A DNA stretch of 64,000 nt from Saxidomus purpurata (Eukaryota > Mollusca > Bivalvia > Venerida > Veneridae), in assembly GCA_022818135.1 (NCBI GenBank), contig JAFMSR010000014.1, positions 41,403,487 to 41,467,486 of the forward strand, read 5' to 3'. The notes below the pieces were generated by a model that was not told the origin of the DNA, made no database searches, and saw nothing but the letters and a program-made list of their open reading frames with translations. Positions 12,790 to 26,459 of the stretch are shown here, in pieces. The translations under genes and the position numbers were made by a program. Position 1 is the first letter of the stretch. Every line of letters begins with the position of its first letter.

Positions 12790-13180
12790 ACTATTCTATT
12801 TGAGCAAATCAAAATGACCAAGGTTCCATCTGTAGTACATGTACGTTTGTATCCAATCGTACAAAAATCAGGAATGCTTAAACTGAATTTCTGGAATATT
12901 ATTTTATTCAATATACTGTTTCACAGAAACCCTGTGAAGTACAAAGCGACACAGAAAAATTGATGAATTGCATGTTGGAAGGCTGAGTTTCCAGCCATTC
13001 ATATCTACAACAACACGTTCTCAGACAATGCACTGAAAAGAATCCTGAAAATGCCAGAGGAGAGACACAGAATCTGTTTGAAAGAGAGATAAATCTTATA
13101 ATTGACGTCAATGCTACGTAATTCATGGATTTATGACTCGATTAATTGATCGAATTAAATAAAGATCGAGTTTAAATTAT
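12790..13180 (+). repeat. Alpha block, CRE-containing core, copy 1
   Basis: Matches 16780-17135 and 20170-20530. Shared landmarks in order are CCATTCTCATGA-like sequence, GAATTTCTGG, GCATGTTGGAAGGC, AGACAATGCACTGAAA, GAGAGACACAGAATC, TGACGTCA and TACGTAATTCA. The CRE-like octamer TGACGTCA is kept in all three copies while the surroundings drift. On the minus strand a frame opens with MNYVALTS here and MNYVTMTS in copy 3, but copy 2 has a non-ATG codon and an early stop, so coding is not supported. Confidence 0.75.
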
Positions 13181-13448
13181 TTGAAAAAGGCTCTAAATCA
13201 ATTCTACATAATAAATATGAACTTTCTTTACCAATTATATAAACTGAGCATTTTCTCTAACAAAGCTTTTAAATTAAAAAAAACTGCAATTATACAAGGC
13301 ACTATATTTTTATGTGGCTTCGTCAGGTGTTATTGCTGTATTCAATTAACGAAAAAGTATGTCCTCGAAATTTTGCGTGTCTTTTTGTTTGCGTGGAGTA
13401 TGCTTTTCTCATAGTGATTCTATTTCCTTTAACATAATGGCATGGTCT
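13181..13448 (+). repeat. Alpha block, downstream part, copy 1
   Basis: Weak similarity to 20580-20720: a GTGGC(T/C)(T/G)(C/G)GTCAG core followed by TTATTGCT is shared. This carries the paralogous block beyond the CRE-containing core. No open frame is conserved between copies. Confidence 0.45.
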
Positions 13449-13614
13449 GAGATTAACCTCATTAGAAAATGAATTTAGGCTAATTCAAAAATACTTCATA
13501 TGAGTCCCTAAGAAGATATCGTTTTACATGGTCTTCACATAGATTAATCTCATTAGAAAATGAATTTAGGCTAATTGAAAAATACTTCATATGAGTCTGT
13601 AAGAAGATAGCGTA
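13449..13614 (+). repeat. 91-bp tandem duplication
   Basis: Two copies with period 91 share AT(T/A)AGAAAATGAATTTAGG and ATACTTCATATGAGTC. The small divergence suggests a fairly recent event. No coding content. Confidence 0.9.
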
Positions 13615-14529
13615 TTATGACTTCCCTCTCAGCTGAAATTCAAGAAACAGGGGCAATTAATGTAAACTAGACGGCTATACATGCACATTATCAAAAAGGC
13701 CAGTGAGGTCTTCTGAGGGTGGAGATGCACCGTTTTACATGATTCCATGATACAATTTTACAAGAGGGTGGACTTATTTTTTATCGGTTAAATATTGTAC
13801 ATGGCCATGTCTGTTAAATTTCTTAGGTAATTTCATATTCTTGTTGAATGAAAGATGTAACATAAATAATTAAATAAAAAGGTTTTCGTTCATTTGTATG
13901 TTCTTGTTTTCTGTCATTTAGGCAAAAACGTTACCATACTCCCATGATTAAAACCTCCTTTGATTTTCATTGCAAATAATGTAATCCCTAAAATATCCAT
14001 TACCCTTTTTTATCCTCATCATCATCGTTATCATCATGCAAATGAAACAGATACATTGCATAACAAATGTCTAAGAAAATTAATAAAACATGATCATCAT
14101 GGTTTTTAAACAGCTCATGAAGCAAGTAAAACTTCATTATGATAATGAATACAAAGGATATGCCTCATTCAAATTAGACTTGTCATGCCTCTAGCGAAAA
14201 ATTTTTTTGTTTGGAAGAAATTATACTCTAAGACTGCTAACGCATTTTATTGTTTTCAATTGTTAGTAAATATTCAACTGACAAACCAAAGACATCAAAA
14301 AGATTTTTTTTTTATCCAAACCTGTCATTTAATTCAGCCGTTTTATAATGTTTTAAGAAATATAGTGTCTCTATGGGTAGTATAATAAATTATCACAATG
14401 ACTGCTTTTGTTTATCTAATAAGACGGCTTTTCACGTTTTCAATAAAGTTTTCAAAATCGCAAATCGTTATTTTAAGGTTCAGTTACTAATACTTTCTCC
14501 TTCCTTGGCTTTCAGGAATTCCTTCAACT
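13615..14529. other. Intergenic/intronic DNA with an imperfect (ATC)n tract
   Basis: No gene seen. A short imperfect trinucleotide tract (CATCATCATCGTTATCATCA) lies at about 14016-14036. Open frames are short and unsupported. Confidence 0.45.
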
Positions 14530-15375
14530 CATTCTCCTAGTTTGTAAATTGCTCTACCTGTCTGTACAAGAACACGATTGCACGACTGAAAAACTAATTT
14601 TTGTGTTTCAAAGCTTAAGTAATACAACAGTGCCCATGTAGTAGAATTTTACGGTACCTCTAGTTTTCTTTTCTGTTCTAATCTCAATTTTGCTCTCACA
14701 TGCACTCGTATTCCATGCTTTTAACAAAACCTGTATACGTTATGTTCTAATAACATTGCTGAGCTGCGCACAACTCACAAACATTTCATGCGTTTTACTA
14801 AAACCAGTACAGTACTTAGACCAGTGGCATCAAGAACTTAACTTCAGTAAAAGCTATTTACAACGAATATTAAAGAAAACGGAAGCAACTTCATTTAATT
14901 AAGTTATATTTTGGACTTAGATTGATCAATCAAATGCAATCCATTAACTTAGGCTTATCAAGATGGCGCTAAATAACTTAAACCAATGCCGCGATATCAA
15001 GCAAAAGTTTACTTATAATTGAGAAAATCAAAGTAGAAGAGTCAATTTAATTCTCATATGAGTTATATTTAGTTCAATAGTTTTACAACACGCCTTGCTG
15101 TATACCGGTAGAAACCTTAGTGTGTTCACTATCCGACCTAATGTGTTCCCGTCGTATCACAAAAGCATCTTTATAAAGTGGATAAACATGTCCATGTTGA
15201 TATAATAATGACACTACAGTCAACGCAGTTTTCATCAATCGATAAGGAGTGATCCCCTGATTGGAACGAATTTGTATTCTAAAATCCATCATATATTTTA
15301 TGGCATTCACAAAAGCGAATGTTTCTTGATAAGGCAGTATTTCGACTCTATCAGCTGAGTTATAAAAAAAGACAC
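14530..15375 (+). repeat. Alpha block, upstream part, copy 2
   Basis: Collinear with 11760-12400, sharing the ACAAGAACACGATTGCA and TATTCTAAAATCCATC landmarks. It is longer than copy 1 because of unmatched sequence at about 14660-15200. The minus frame at 15083-15310 covers part of this block but is not conserved in copy 1. Confidence 0.65.
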
Positions 15376-16779
15376 ATTATTTCTATTTACACCAGGACCC
15401 AATTAACCTTTGTCACGTAATTTGCAGTTGTAATGCCCGTGCGCCAGGCTTTAAAAAGTCTACGATTTTTAAAATTGCGTACTGTTATCCCTATATAAAT
15501 ACAGAAGAGATAGCCAAGGAGTCCCAATTATATAACCAGTACATGATCTTGAAAAAGCATAGAGTATTGACAAATGTGGAAGTGTTTCACAGATTCAGTC
15601 AAATTGTTTTTGAGTGATTTATGCTATTTCTTTAACGACATTTTTAATCATTTAGGCCATGCATATATGGCACCCTCTAGAAAGTTTCGGTAAAGTCAAT
15701 AAAAACTGAAATTGACAGGAGACTTTTCTGTCATCTTTTTCAAGGAACAGTTATTACTTACACGGGTAGATAAGATAAAGTTCCACAAATCAGGGCTGCA
15801 TGCAGAATGAGCCCTTCAGTTGAGACCTTCCCTCTAAATGACGAGAGTTGTCGGTTCTTTTAAGACCCGGCAAAATGATATTGTATGGTGAAATGGAATC
15901 ATACAGACTCATTTTATTCAATATTTTGACATTAGCACAACTTTATTTAGTTATTTCAATTCACTGATACTCCTAAATTTGAAAATATGTTTGCGTGCGT
16001 TTTGGCTTATATCAAATGATGCTGTTTATTCTTTCACTAATTCTGCAATTCTTTTTCTTTTGATTCTAGAAATTACAGTTTGCATGCATGCCAGAAGTTT
16101 TTTGTTTGAATTTTAAAACACTGAACAATGAGACATGTTACTCTAAATATTGTGTTACAGAATACAGAAGGTCTTAGCTACAATACGAGCAAAATATTAG
16201 AACACTTTAAAGCAAATGAATTTATAACTTTCGACTTTGACAGGCCAATTAAGCAGATACTTGAATTGATATTATTAAGTGAAACATTTTTAAGATTGAG
16301 ATCTACTTCCCCCGCAAGAAACATCATTTTTCTTTTAGGAAAGAGTTCATTACAGATCGGATAAAAGGCTAGATATACAGATACCGATACCTATGAATAT
16401 TTATAGCATGAACGAAATCAAATGTCATGAACATGTTTAACAAGAGTTCCTAATGTTAGTCTACATTGCAATAAAAAGGAATGAATTTCTCTTGCAAATA
16501 GTGTTGCAGGCCTATTAACCTAATAAATGTGACAAAGACAAATTCTTAGTCATTTGATAAGAAATTGACGTCGATATGATAAGAGATTGACGCCGATATC
16601 TGACTGCAAGTTATCGAAAGAATTTCAAGATATTTTTTACAATGAAATGGACAATGAAAAATTTTCATAGCAGCAGTTAAATGTAGTTGAAAATGCTCTT
16701 AAAATACAATTACTTTAAATGTACGAATTTTATGATATTCCTTAAGTGATTTCTTCGTAGGGACTTTCGAAAGAACCAG
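15376..16779. other. Unmatched sequence within alpha copy 2
   Basis: About 1.4 kb with no equivalent in alpha copy 1 apart from a short AGAAATTACAG match. Probably inserted or heavily diverged. The 78-codon frame at 16128-16364 is unrecognised. No element ends found. Confidence 0.4.
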
Positions 16780-17135
16780 TAAATTAAATGTGTTTCAAAT
16801 CCATTCTCATGAAAAGCAGAAACATTTAAACCGAATTTCTGGAGATAAATGTTTTTGTTCCCTAAATTATCTTAAATAAATACATACACTATAAAGTACA
16901 AAGTGAAGAGTTAAAAATTAAAGTATTGCATGTTGGAAAGCAGAGTGTGGATCCGATCTTATTTTCACAGACATTCCCAAGACAATAGACTCGAAACTAA
17001 TTCGTGAAGATGCGAGAAGAGAGACACTGAATCTATGTGAAAGACAGATATATCATTATACTGACGTCAATCCTACGTAATTCAGTGAATTACGTCTCAA
17101 ATAATTATTCGAATTAAATATCGAATTTAATTCTT
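16780..17135 (+). repeat. Alpha block, CRE-containing core, copy 2
   Basis: Shares CGAATTTCTGGA, GCATGTTGGAAAGC, AGACAATAGACT, GAGAGACACTGAATC, TGACGTCAAT and TACGTAATTCA with copies 1 and 3, in the same order and orientation. Confidence 0.75.
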
Positions 17136-18039
17136 CAGACTAAATGTGAAATTTTGTTACAAACGTCTGTGTATCGATGTGTTTTCTGAAATAAAGCTAT
17201 CAAACTTAACCAGACCTGCAACTGAACAAGGTGTTTCATTTGTTTGCTGTAAAAGGTTTAATTGCTAAATAGAATGCCTTTATATAAAGTTTATATCTAC
17301 AAAAATGTATTTGGGTATAGGTCTCCTTTTTATCAGTATCGACAATTCAACATGCAGGCTGAAATTGTCCTATTCCGATTACAAGAGAGACAAGAAATAT
17401 CTTCTAAAAAAAAGGCAAACTGCGTTGAGCCAATGTATATTTTAGTATATATAAGCATCGTTCCTGGGAGGCGGTTGGATATGCAGTATATCAGCAGCTA
17501 CATCATTTAGCAATGAAACGATCACGTGATCAAATGGGTCGTATACAAATTCCATCCACACCGCTTCAATTCGCAACATCTGATTGGTCCAAAAAGTAGG
17601 TCAAAACCCAGTTTGTACAGCTTACGCCGAAATAATTGAATTACGATAGACACGTTTCTGAGAGATCTCCTCAAAGTTTTCCACATGCTTATTAAACGAA
17701 AACATCATACTTCAAACTGTTGACAAACTGAATACAAAACTTGCAGACTTCGGTGATAGAAAAGGAAAAGGGATTGATTTAATTTGACTCAGGCTCGTCT
17801 ATTGTAGAATTATTTTTACCAAAAAAAAACCACAACAGTACAGGGTTTCTGTCTGTATCTGTCTGTAGTAGCAATACATTTAAGTCCCAGGATATCTTTG
17901 GATTTACTGATATAGTAACATAAATTTATTGATAGATAAGGATGATGACAGAACCATGTTCTATTCACTCTAAAACAATGTTGACATTATGCCTTTCTGT
18001 CGTATTCAAGTTGTTTCTTCAAGACAAAGAGTTGCCTTT
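17136..18039. other. Spacer between alpha and beta blocks
   Basis: No gene seen. The 82-codon frame at 17262-17510 has no recognisable domain. A GATCACGTGATC palindrome lies at 17520-17531. Confidence 0.4.
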
Positions 18040-18790
18040 CTTATTACTTGCAATATCATTGAAATAAAATACTGCGCTCTGTTTCTAATATGTACTTATC
18101 CATTTATAAAGCAAAGTTAGGAATGTGTTTGGTACAAATAATGGTCATTTCTGTCAGTAAGACATCTTTCTTGATACAATGAGAGCTACTCGTAAATGTG
18201 ATCCTGGGACATTAACTAGCACGTAAATATACATATTGGTGATAAAAAACAAATATGCAATGCAAATAGGAAAATGTATACACAATTAAGGATTAAAATA
18301 ACAGTAACACTGCTAGCATACAGATTGACAGTATCAAACAGATATGAAAACTATGTAGCTAAAGCGAAAACATACTGAACACCAATAAAACATTATTAAA
18401 GCTTTTTTAAACAATTCAGACAACGTAAATTTATCTTCTTTCACAATCAAAATGAAAACATAATATGATACCAAACACAAAAAGAATAGAAATCGAATAT
18501 TTTGTGTATGTCATGAAAAGTCTTTTTACTACTTATGATTCAAGATGCAACAATTTTCGATGGGCACAAACAAGCACTTGAGTTTACAACAAATACAATC
18601 TCTTCCTTTATTGCCAATAAAATGCGTGATTCAAGAGAAAATTGCCATATAAAGATGTCAGATAAAAAAGTAAAGACAACCATTATCGAATTGACGTCAT
18701 CGGTACATCTGTAGGAATTCCGCTGAATTTGAGGAAAAATTTCCCCTAATGTCAAACCTCTTGCGTCTGATTATAGCTATTTTACAATGA
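18040..18790 (+). repeat. Beta block, copy 1
   Basis: Matches 22620-23660. Shared landmarks in order are TATGCAATGCAAA(T/C)AGG, a TTAAAATAACAGT-like segment, a TTTACAACAAA segment, AAAGATGTCA, then AACCATTAT(C/T)GAATTGACG running into TGACGTCAT, then GAATTCC and GATTATAGCT. The CRE-like site is kept. It has one TTTTACAATGACAG unit where copy 2 has three. Copy 1 lacks the SINE found in copy 2. Confidence 0.75.
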
Positions 18791-19904
18791 CAGAAACAAT
18801 GAACAATGTCGACTACTGATCTAGCTAATTAAATCCTTAAATTTGATATAACGCTTCTGTGATTCAGATTCTTCCCGAAATCGGTTGTGGCTAAGTCCGG
18901 CTATCTATAAAATACAGTGTACCTTCATTTAGAGAATCTATCCTAACATGGGAAATTTAAATTTATCGAAGAAAAACTTGATTATTACAATTACGAGCAT
19001 AAACATGGTCGACTATTGTATCTTACTTAAATCTACCTGCTTACTGTTATATGTTGCAAAATTATGTACAACCATAAAGATTCGTTGCAGGAAAATGTAG
19101 GCCGGACTGTTCAGAAGATGAATTCTATATCTAACATATTGCTTCGTATATAACCGGAGTCAGTCTTGTTATTTTCCGCATATACCTTATGTCACTCGAC
19201 AATCTGAATTTTGTAAAAAAAATAAAATTCTTATGTGACATGATACCATCACTTTGTCGAAAGGCAAGGTTTATTGAATCGGTAACCTTCATATAACTCA
19301 TAGCATTATGATAAAAATCTTTACGCGTTAATGTTCATTTTCCCTATCCAATGACGTATTCTCCACGAAGAGTTTACATTGCAAACAAAACATGATCGAC
19401 TATTTACATTTTTGAAGAGTAATTAATTAAACACGAGCTCCCGTGCATCACGGCAGATGTTATGTCGAGTTAATGCGACAATGTCAATAGTATTTATAAA
19501 AGCTTAAAAGGTTTTTCTTAATATAGATTTACTTCAGTTTCACAATATTATGTCCACATTCTTGTACCAGCAACTCACACACTTTTTTACTCAAATTAAC
19601 TGAAATCGTTTATAATTATTCTACGCTCAAAAAGGTCATCCGAATTTCGAAACATTGTCGTATTGTAACACAACTCAGTCTGATCAAATAATAGTAAAGA
19701 ACTACCTTATGATATATTCACCGCTCATCATTGCAATGCAATTATTTCATTGCACTATTCCAATGGCTTTTATCTTACATAACACAATTTTCTCTAAATT
19801 TGCAATTCTTTTAACACACGCTACTAATTCACATTTTTGTGTAAATTAACAGAAACCCACAGGAAAATTTCAACATTGCTCTCAATACTTGTCACATTAC
19901 CCAC
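18791..19904. other. Spacer between beta copy 1 and alpha copy 3
   Basis: AT-rich DNA without supported genes. The 64-codon frame at 19655-19849 has no domain. Confidence 0.4.
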
Positions 19905-20000
19905 TATTTATTTTGTTACAGAAACAGCCTAGACGAAATTTATTTTGTTACAGAAACAGCCAGACGAAATTTATTTTGTTACAGAAACAGCCTAGACGAA
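19905..20000 (+). repeat. 31/32-bp minisatellite, 3 copies
   Basis: Three head-to-tail units starting TTTATTTTGTTACAGAAACA and ending GACGAAA; the middle unit is one base shorter. Each carries TTTTGTTACAG, a passable splice-acceptor sequence, but no exon follows. Confidence 0.92.
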
Positions 20001-20169
20001 ATTACTATGATTACTTTTTACCTTTAACTAAGCTAACGTTCTGATGAAAAGCTATAGAAAGCATACATTTAAATCTGTCATGAAATACCCTTGCAAGATA
20101 GCCAATGTAGATAATTTTAATAGAAGAGCTGTTCAAAAGGTCTAAATATTGTCTTCATTAAATGACTTG
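20001..20169. other. Short unassigned stretch
   Basis: Nothing recognised. Confidence 0.4.
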
Positions 20170-20530
20170 TTAAAATGTCAAGATCACTTTAGGATCTAAA
20201 ACCAGTTCTGTTTTTCAAATCAATTTTCATGAACAAAAGATAAATTTTAAGCGAATTTCTAGGAAAATATCTTATCATTTTCTACATATGGTTGGATAAA
20301 AAACACACACCCCGTAAAAGTACAATGATAAATTAATGTGTTGGAAGGCAGTGTTTGCAGTCAATCATATCTTCACCGACATTTCCCTAGACAATACACT
20401 GAAAGAAATCTCGGAAAATACTAGAAAGAGAGACACATAATTTGTGTGAAAGAAAGATAAATTTTTCTACTGACGTCATTGTTACGTAATTCATGGATTT
20501 ATGACTCGATTTTTGTTTCGAATTAAAGAT
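20170..20530 (+). repeat. Alpha block, CRE-containing core, copy 3
   Basis: Third copy of the alpha core. Shares GCGAATTTCTAGG, GTGTTGGAAGGCAG, AGACAATACACTGAAA, GAGAGACACATAAT, TGACGTCATT and TACGTAATTCATGG with copies 1 and 2. It is closer to copy 1 around TACGTAATTCATGGATTT. Confidence 0.75.
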
Positions 20531-21639
20531 GTATTTATTTTTTTAAAAAACACTAGTAGCCGTTCTTTCGACAGAATTTGATATTTCATTTAAGCCTTAT
20601 TTTTACAAATATTTTCTTTTACAAAGCTGTAAAATGTAAACCCAATCTCAAAAAGAACAAGTCATATACACATTTTGTGGCCTGGTCAGATTTATTGCTC
20701 TGCTGGAATTAGATGACCTTAGTAAATAAATGTCTCAAAATTATAGACAGATTTGAATTCAACCTTTTTATATGTATATACTACTTCATTAGTATTCGAT
20801 TGTTAAAAGCAGCAAATCTGCTTAAAACCTGATGAAAAAATGGTAATTAAAGCGGCGTTTAAAAAAACACAAAGGAAAATATATTGGGTAATTGTTTCTT
20901 TTGAATAAATCAGTTTTATCACTAATAAGAGCTATACAGTCGTGTTCTGTATGATAAATGGCACGATTATATTTACAGTATTTGGACTAGTCTGTGTCTT
21001 ATATCTTAACGAATGTTCTGGCTTTGATTCTGCTTGTGATTGTACAAAACTCGGTTGGACATGTTACACGTATTAACCGTTCTAAATGTCTTTAGAATCT
21101 ACTAGTAGCTTATTTCTCATAAATGCCAAACAAACGAAAGCTAGGCTCGTGCAGGCTGACAAAATCAAGATTTTGATTGAATAGCAATTTTTCACAAAAT
21201 TTCTGACCAGAAAATGTTAAACAAGTCTTACAAATGATACTCCAGTTTCTATACTATGCACAAGTATAGGTCCAATTTTATTGTAAAAGTATTTAGTCAT
21301 ATTGTTTATTTACAGATCACAGTTTGCCGAATTTAAAACTGTCAATTAAAAAACAAGATAGAATCATATACATATATATTGTTGGAGTTAAATATCTCAA
21401 TGTTTCATACGGTCTCAGACAATTCACTGTAGTAATACTCAGACAGTTACAGAACTCTTTATGAGCAATATCTCAATTTTCACGTGACCGCCGAAAATGA
21501 AAAAGCAATCAAGAGACATGCAGTAAAATGTCTATGGCACGTAAAATAGTACGAAGTGTCATCTGTTGAAGTATTAGATACTGTTTTTAGTGTGTGTTTT
21601 ATGATGCTTTCATTTTGATTATCCGTTTTTGTATTCTAA
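20531..21639. other. Alpha 3' continuation and unassigned DNA
   Basis: About 20580-20720 matches the downstream part of alpha copy 1. The rest shows no genes or repeats. Confidence 0.4.
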
Positions 21640-22500
<861 letters not shown>

Positions 22501-22619
22501 GTGTGATATAATGACCCACTACTATTTGAAAAAAATCATTTCTGTAAGATTTTTAAAAAATCTTTAATTTGATAGGCAAACGTATAATAATGAATATTTA
22601 ATTAGAAGGTTGTGAAATA

Positions 22620-23660
22620 ATATATATTGGACATTCAATGTTAGTACATCGATTTCAGGAGCTGCAATGATACCGTTTCATTCGGTCAGAGACGTCTTTT
22701 GTAATACAATAAACACATTTGAGAATGCAACTAAGCAATATGAATTCAACAACACTTTAACAACACAGATAAAAAAGTGATCTATCAGTCATAGAAAGAA
22801 CCAAGTTGTTCTTAGAATATAAATGACCTAATATGCAATGCAAACAGGGAAATGCACAATGGAAAATGACGACTTTTAGAATTTAAATAACAGTTATACA
22901 ATATAGCTCGACAGTTTTCAATATAAATGAAATTTATATAACACAAATGTAAAATGATTGATTGGTTTAAATAAATTATTTAACTTTTAACTCCAAACTT
23001 TTATTTATTTTACAACGAACGCAATACCAGTTCTACAATTTATTCGAGATCGCACTCGCTGGCACATATGTTATGGTCTTATACGGTAGAGGAAACCGGA
23101 GTACCCGGAGAAAACAACTTTGTCCGATTTGGTGACGACATAACCATGCCACATGCCGACACCAGGTATCGAACCCGGCCCGCACAGGTGGGTAGCCAAC
23201 ACTCTAACAACTGAGCTAGCTGGACAACCGATATTATATCAATTAACGACAAAAAATATAAAATACAAACTGATCTTTTTTAAATAAAAATGAAGAAAAG
23301 TATAAAATGCTAGTGAAACCAGATGTGATAAAAAATAATAAAATCTAATAAACGTTTGACATCCCTTAAAGAAAGGTAATTTCACTTTCCGTCACTCTAA
23401 TGCACAAGGTTTACAACAAACTTCTTCTCCCTTCACGACATGTAACAGTAAAACGACTGAAGTAAGCGAAAGTTTCATAAAGATGTCAAATCAAGTAGTA
23501 AAAAGCAACCATTATTGAATTGACGTCATTGGTGCATCAGTGAGAATTCCTCAGAATCACAGGAACAATTTCCTGTAATGTCGGACCTGTTGTGTGTGAT
23601 TATAGCTTTTTTACGATGACAGATATACAGCTTTTTTACGATAACAGAAATATAGCTTTT
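22620..23660 (+). repeat. Beta block, copy 2 (interrupted by a SINE)
   Basis: Collinear with beta copy 1 at 18040-18790, including TATGCAATGCAAACAGG, AAAGATGTCA, GAATTGACGTCATTGGTG and GATTATAGCTTTTTTAC. The SINE at 23045-23230 sits inside this copy only. A local 28-31-bp unit is triplicated at its end. Confidence 0.75.
23045..23230 (-). mobile_element. tRNA-derived SINE
   Basis: On the minus strand a tRNA-like head (23228 to about 23165) has an A box (TAGCTCAGTTGTTAGAG) and a B box (GGGTTCGATACCTGG). A body follows containing CTCCGGGTACTCCGGTTTCC, a motif I recognise from many metazoan SINEs. RNA polymerase III promoter boxes plus a non-tRNA body define a SINE rather than a tRNA gene. It is absent from the matching position of beta copy 1, so it probably inserted after that duplication. 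Confidence 0.9.
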
Positions 23661-23671
23661 TTTACAATGAC
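23600..23671 (+). repeat. About 29-bp unit, 3 copies
   Basis: Three copies of (T)ATAGCTTTTTTACGATGACA-type units at the end of beta copy 2. Beta copy 1 has a single unit, so the expansion happened after the beta duplication. Confidence 0.85.
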
Positions 23672-24235
23672 AGAAAATATTTCCATAGCTGTTCCTGTTC
23701 AGAATATCCTCAAGTACAGAAGATAGTGTTACTTTAACGTTCAAATCATCATTAGTAACATTGTACCACATTAAAGTAAACATAGCTGATCCCGCCTTCT
23801 TATCATGCTTAAAGCTGCTTGCTCTCAGTTATCGTAGAAAAAATACTTTTTTAAAAAATTGACACAATTATACATAAATATAAAACTAAAGGCTAGAATC
23901 AAAATATAAGCAAAAGTCTAGGTAGGAATTTGCAGAAATCGATTGAAAATTTCGGTTACACGGCACCGCTACACTATATGTTTATACTGAGATTTCAAAA
24001 GCGTTTGCAACGCTTTTGAATTTGGTTGCGTATTTTTTTGATTGAGAGATATACGTGACAGGAATTAATACTGGAGCCTTTTTATATGACTATATGTTTT
24101 ACAATACGTTATTTACATACAGTTTGAAGAACTTAATTTTTTTACCAAAATCTCAGAGCGAGCAACTTTAAACTCTCTGCTTAAAAAGAAATTTGCATTT
24201 ACTGAAAAGCATAATTATTACAATTATTGCATTAA
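23672..24235. other. Intergenic/intronic DNA, nothing recognised
   Basis: No gene or repeat found apart from a short GCGTTTGCAACGCTTTTG near-palindrome at about 24001. Confidence 0.4.
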
Positions 24236-24365
24236 TGTAGTATGCAGTGTCGGTGTGTACTTATGCAGTATGCAGTGTCGATTTGTACTCATGCAGTATG
24301 CAGTGTCAATTTGTACTCATGCAGTATGTAGTGTCGATTTGCACTTATGCAGTTTACAGTATCGA
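24236..24365 (+). repeat. 28-bp minisatellite (about 4.5 copies)
   Basis: Tandem units built on TATGCAGTGTCGATTTGTAC plus TCATGCAG, with point variants. Confidence 0.92.
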
Positions 24366-25034
24366 AGGCTACTAAGTTATGTACGAGTATTAAACATTGA
24401 ACAAAATCGAATATGCAGAAGATAACTTTACCCTTCCATTTCTTAACAGAATACATTTATCTTAAAATGCTTGTCATATTAATACACCTTATAACAAATA
24501 TTTGGTTAAACCGATTAGCGCCACTTTGTCAACATTGCAAAGTGCACGTTGAAATGCAATATCTCTACAATTTATCACATTTTTTCCAATAAAGTTGAAT
24601 AATTAGAGAAAACAAACCAAAACAATATCGGTATGATAGTCACCGAAACATTAAAAAGAATAAGTTATAGTTTTAGGATAGAAAATGTGATGTTATTGTC
24701 ATAGAGTGAATTAAAATTATGTTTTCAATTGTAAAAGTACTTCGTTGTTTTTACTTTTCCAATGCCGAAAGTATGACAGTTCTGGTTTCCATATTTATTA
24801 TTAGTCCAAGGGAAGTACAGGGTCTTTATCATGTCCATTGAAATTCTATACCAATACCTATACTAAAATTTTGCTTATTGCAATTTTATTTATAAGACAT
24901 CGCATTAAAAGCATTTAAGTAGAAAAAACCAGAGGTCTGTGCTAAAATAATTGCAGTAAAATGAATTTTACAGGAACAACAAGTGGCATAGGTGGAAGTA
25001 AACAAAAACTCTTGCCATTTAATTTTTTTTATAT
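24366..25034. other. Intergenic/intronic DNA, nothing recognised
   Basis: No gene evidence. Confidence 0.4.
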
Positions 25035-25125
25035 ACTTGTAAATTATTTATTCTCGATTGCGAAACAAGTTCTTGCAACTTAGATTAATCGCTCTCGAGA
25101 CTCATTCCAGATAGAATCAAACAAA
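25035..25125 (+). repeat. Epsilon block, copy 1
   Basis: Shares GCGAAACAAGTTCTTGCAAC and CTCGAGACTCATTCCAGAT with 29870-29945 and 51465-51545. In the other two copies a SINE-like tail follows; here it does not. Confidence 0.75.
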
Positions 25126-26129
25126 TATGCCATTCAAAGTACTGGCATTTGCATCTATCTAGACAGTAATTCAAGAAATATTTCCTTTGGACCATTTTTC
25201 AAACTCTTGTTTTCTTTCTCCTGTGTAAACACTTAATTGTGCAGAAACATGCAATTAAGCGTTTTCAGTCCTAATCATGACAAATATTTACAGCTTAATG
25301 CATCCATTATTGCAAAAAGCACAATGAAAGAGTAAACTGTTTGTTTTCAAATTGAACATGTTTCCCAATTCGAGAAACGTGTATGTTTGATCCACACTGT
25401 TTATTCAAGACATATCCTGACACAGTACCAATATAACAACACAAAACTTTCCTGCACATTCCACTAAACATGTACTGCTTATGGTCCTAAAATTGTCTTT
25501 TTAAACTGGAAATAGTAAAATCTAATCCACATTTTTATGCTTAAATTTTTTATCAACTAGCAGGCGCTTAATTTTGCCCCATGCAAAAACTAAAACTTAA
25601 CTTTAATATGCATATGCATGGTTTAACGGTTTGGTTTTCCGTCAATAAACATGTACAGAAAACTCATAAAATGTGATACATGTGCAACTTTCTATGATTA
25701 AGTTTTCTGTTTGGCTTTGTAATCTGCGTCGTCTGGATCATGACTGAAGTTCTTGAGTCACCTTAGGCAAAATGTACTTTTCACATACGGATATGTACCC
25801 CTTAGATATATTGTTAAATGTGCACCTATATAGACATTCTTATAGTTGCTATGGTTACAATGAATTATTCAAAATCAATGTTATCACCATGGATACACGA
25901 AAAGTCATAACCATCACAGGAAATATATCAGCAATTTTTTCTTGATCATAAATGAAACTCTTTGAATATATAAATATAATCAGTCATCAACGACGGTAAA
26001 CTTGTAGATGTATTTGATTATTGTTTTATTCATTTACTATAGTTATATTTCATGTTTCTTCTCTCTGAGATGATATCAAACTCAAACGACAGGCGAAGGA
26101 TGAAATATTCTTATCACAGTATCTTTTAA
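25126..26129. other. Intergenic/intronic DNA, nothing recognised
   Basis: No gene or repeat structure found. Confidence 0.4.
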
Positions 26130-26459
26130 AGGTCCACTACTAAGCGAAAATGAAGTGACAGTTATTTCAATGGCAAGTACATTACCTTATGCAAGACACT
26201 AAATAATGAACGTTAAAATTTACAGAAAGTGTTTGGAACACGAAGAAGCGTATGTGTATTATGTTGAAATCTCAGTGATTCGACAAAACGACTACCCAGG
26301 TCTTTTTAACTTTCTTCATAATGCATAGAAAAATAATTGTACATGTACTGTGGTTGATTTAGAATTTCTACATACCAACTTTCATTTTTTATTAAAAATA
26401 ACTTATTTCTGTGTTTTTTAAAGTATATTTGAATTTTCGCTTTCCTTAGTATTGGACCT
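26130..26459. mobile_element. TTAA-flanked MITE
   Basis: Starts AGGTCCACTACTAAGCGAAA and ends as its approximate inverse complement, TTTTCGCTTTCCTTAG then TATTGGACCT. Both ends are flanked by TTAA (26126-26129 and 26460-26463). TTAA target sites are known for piggyBac and Kolobok transposons, so this 330-bp non-autonomous element was probably mobilised by one of those. No coding capacity. Confidence 0.82.

Noticed and set aside
12908..13126. Minus-strand frame starting MNYVALTS, similar to a frame in alpha copy 3
   Set aside because: The similarity follows from DNA homology; copy 2 lacks the ATG and has an early stop, so protein-level constraint is not shown.
23165..23230. tRNA gene on the minus strand
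   Set aside because: A and B boxes are present but a long SINE body follows and the cloverleaf is imperfect; called as a SINE.
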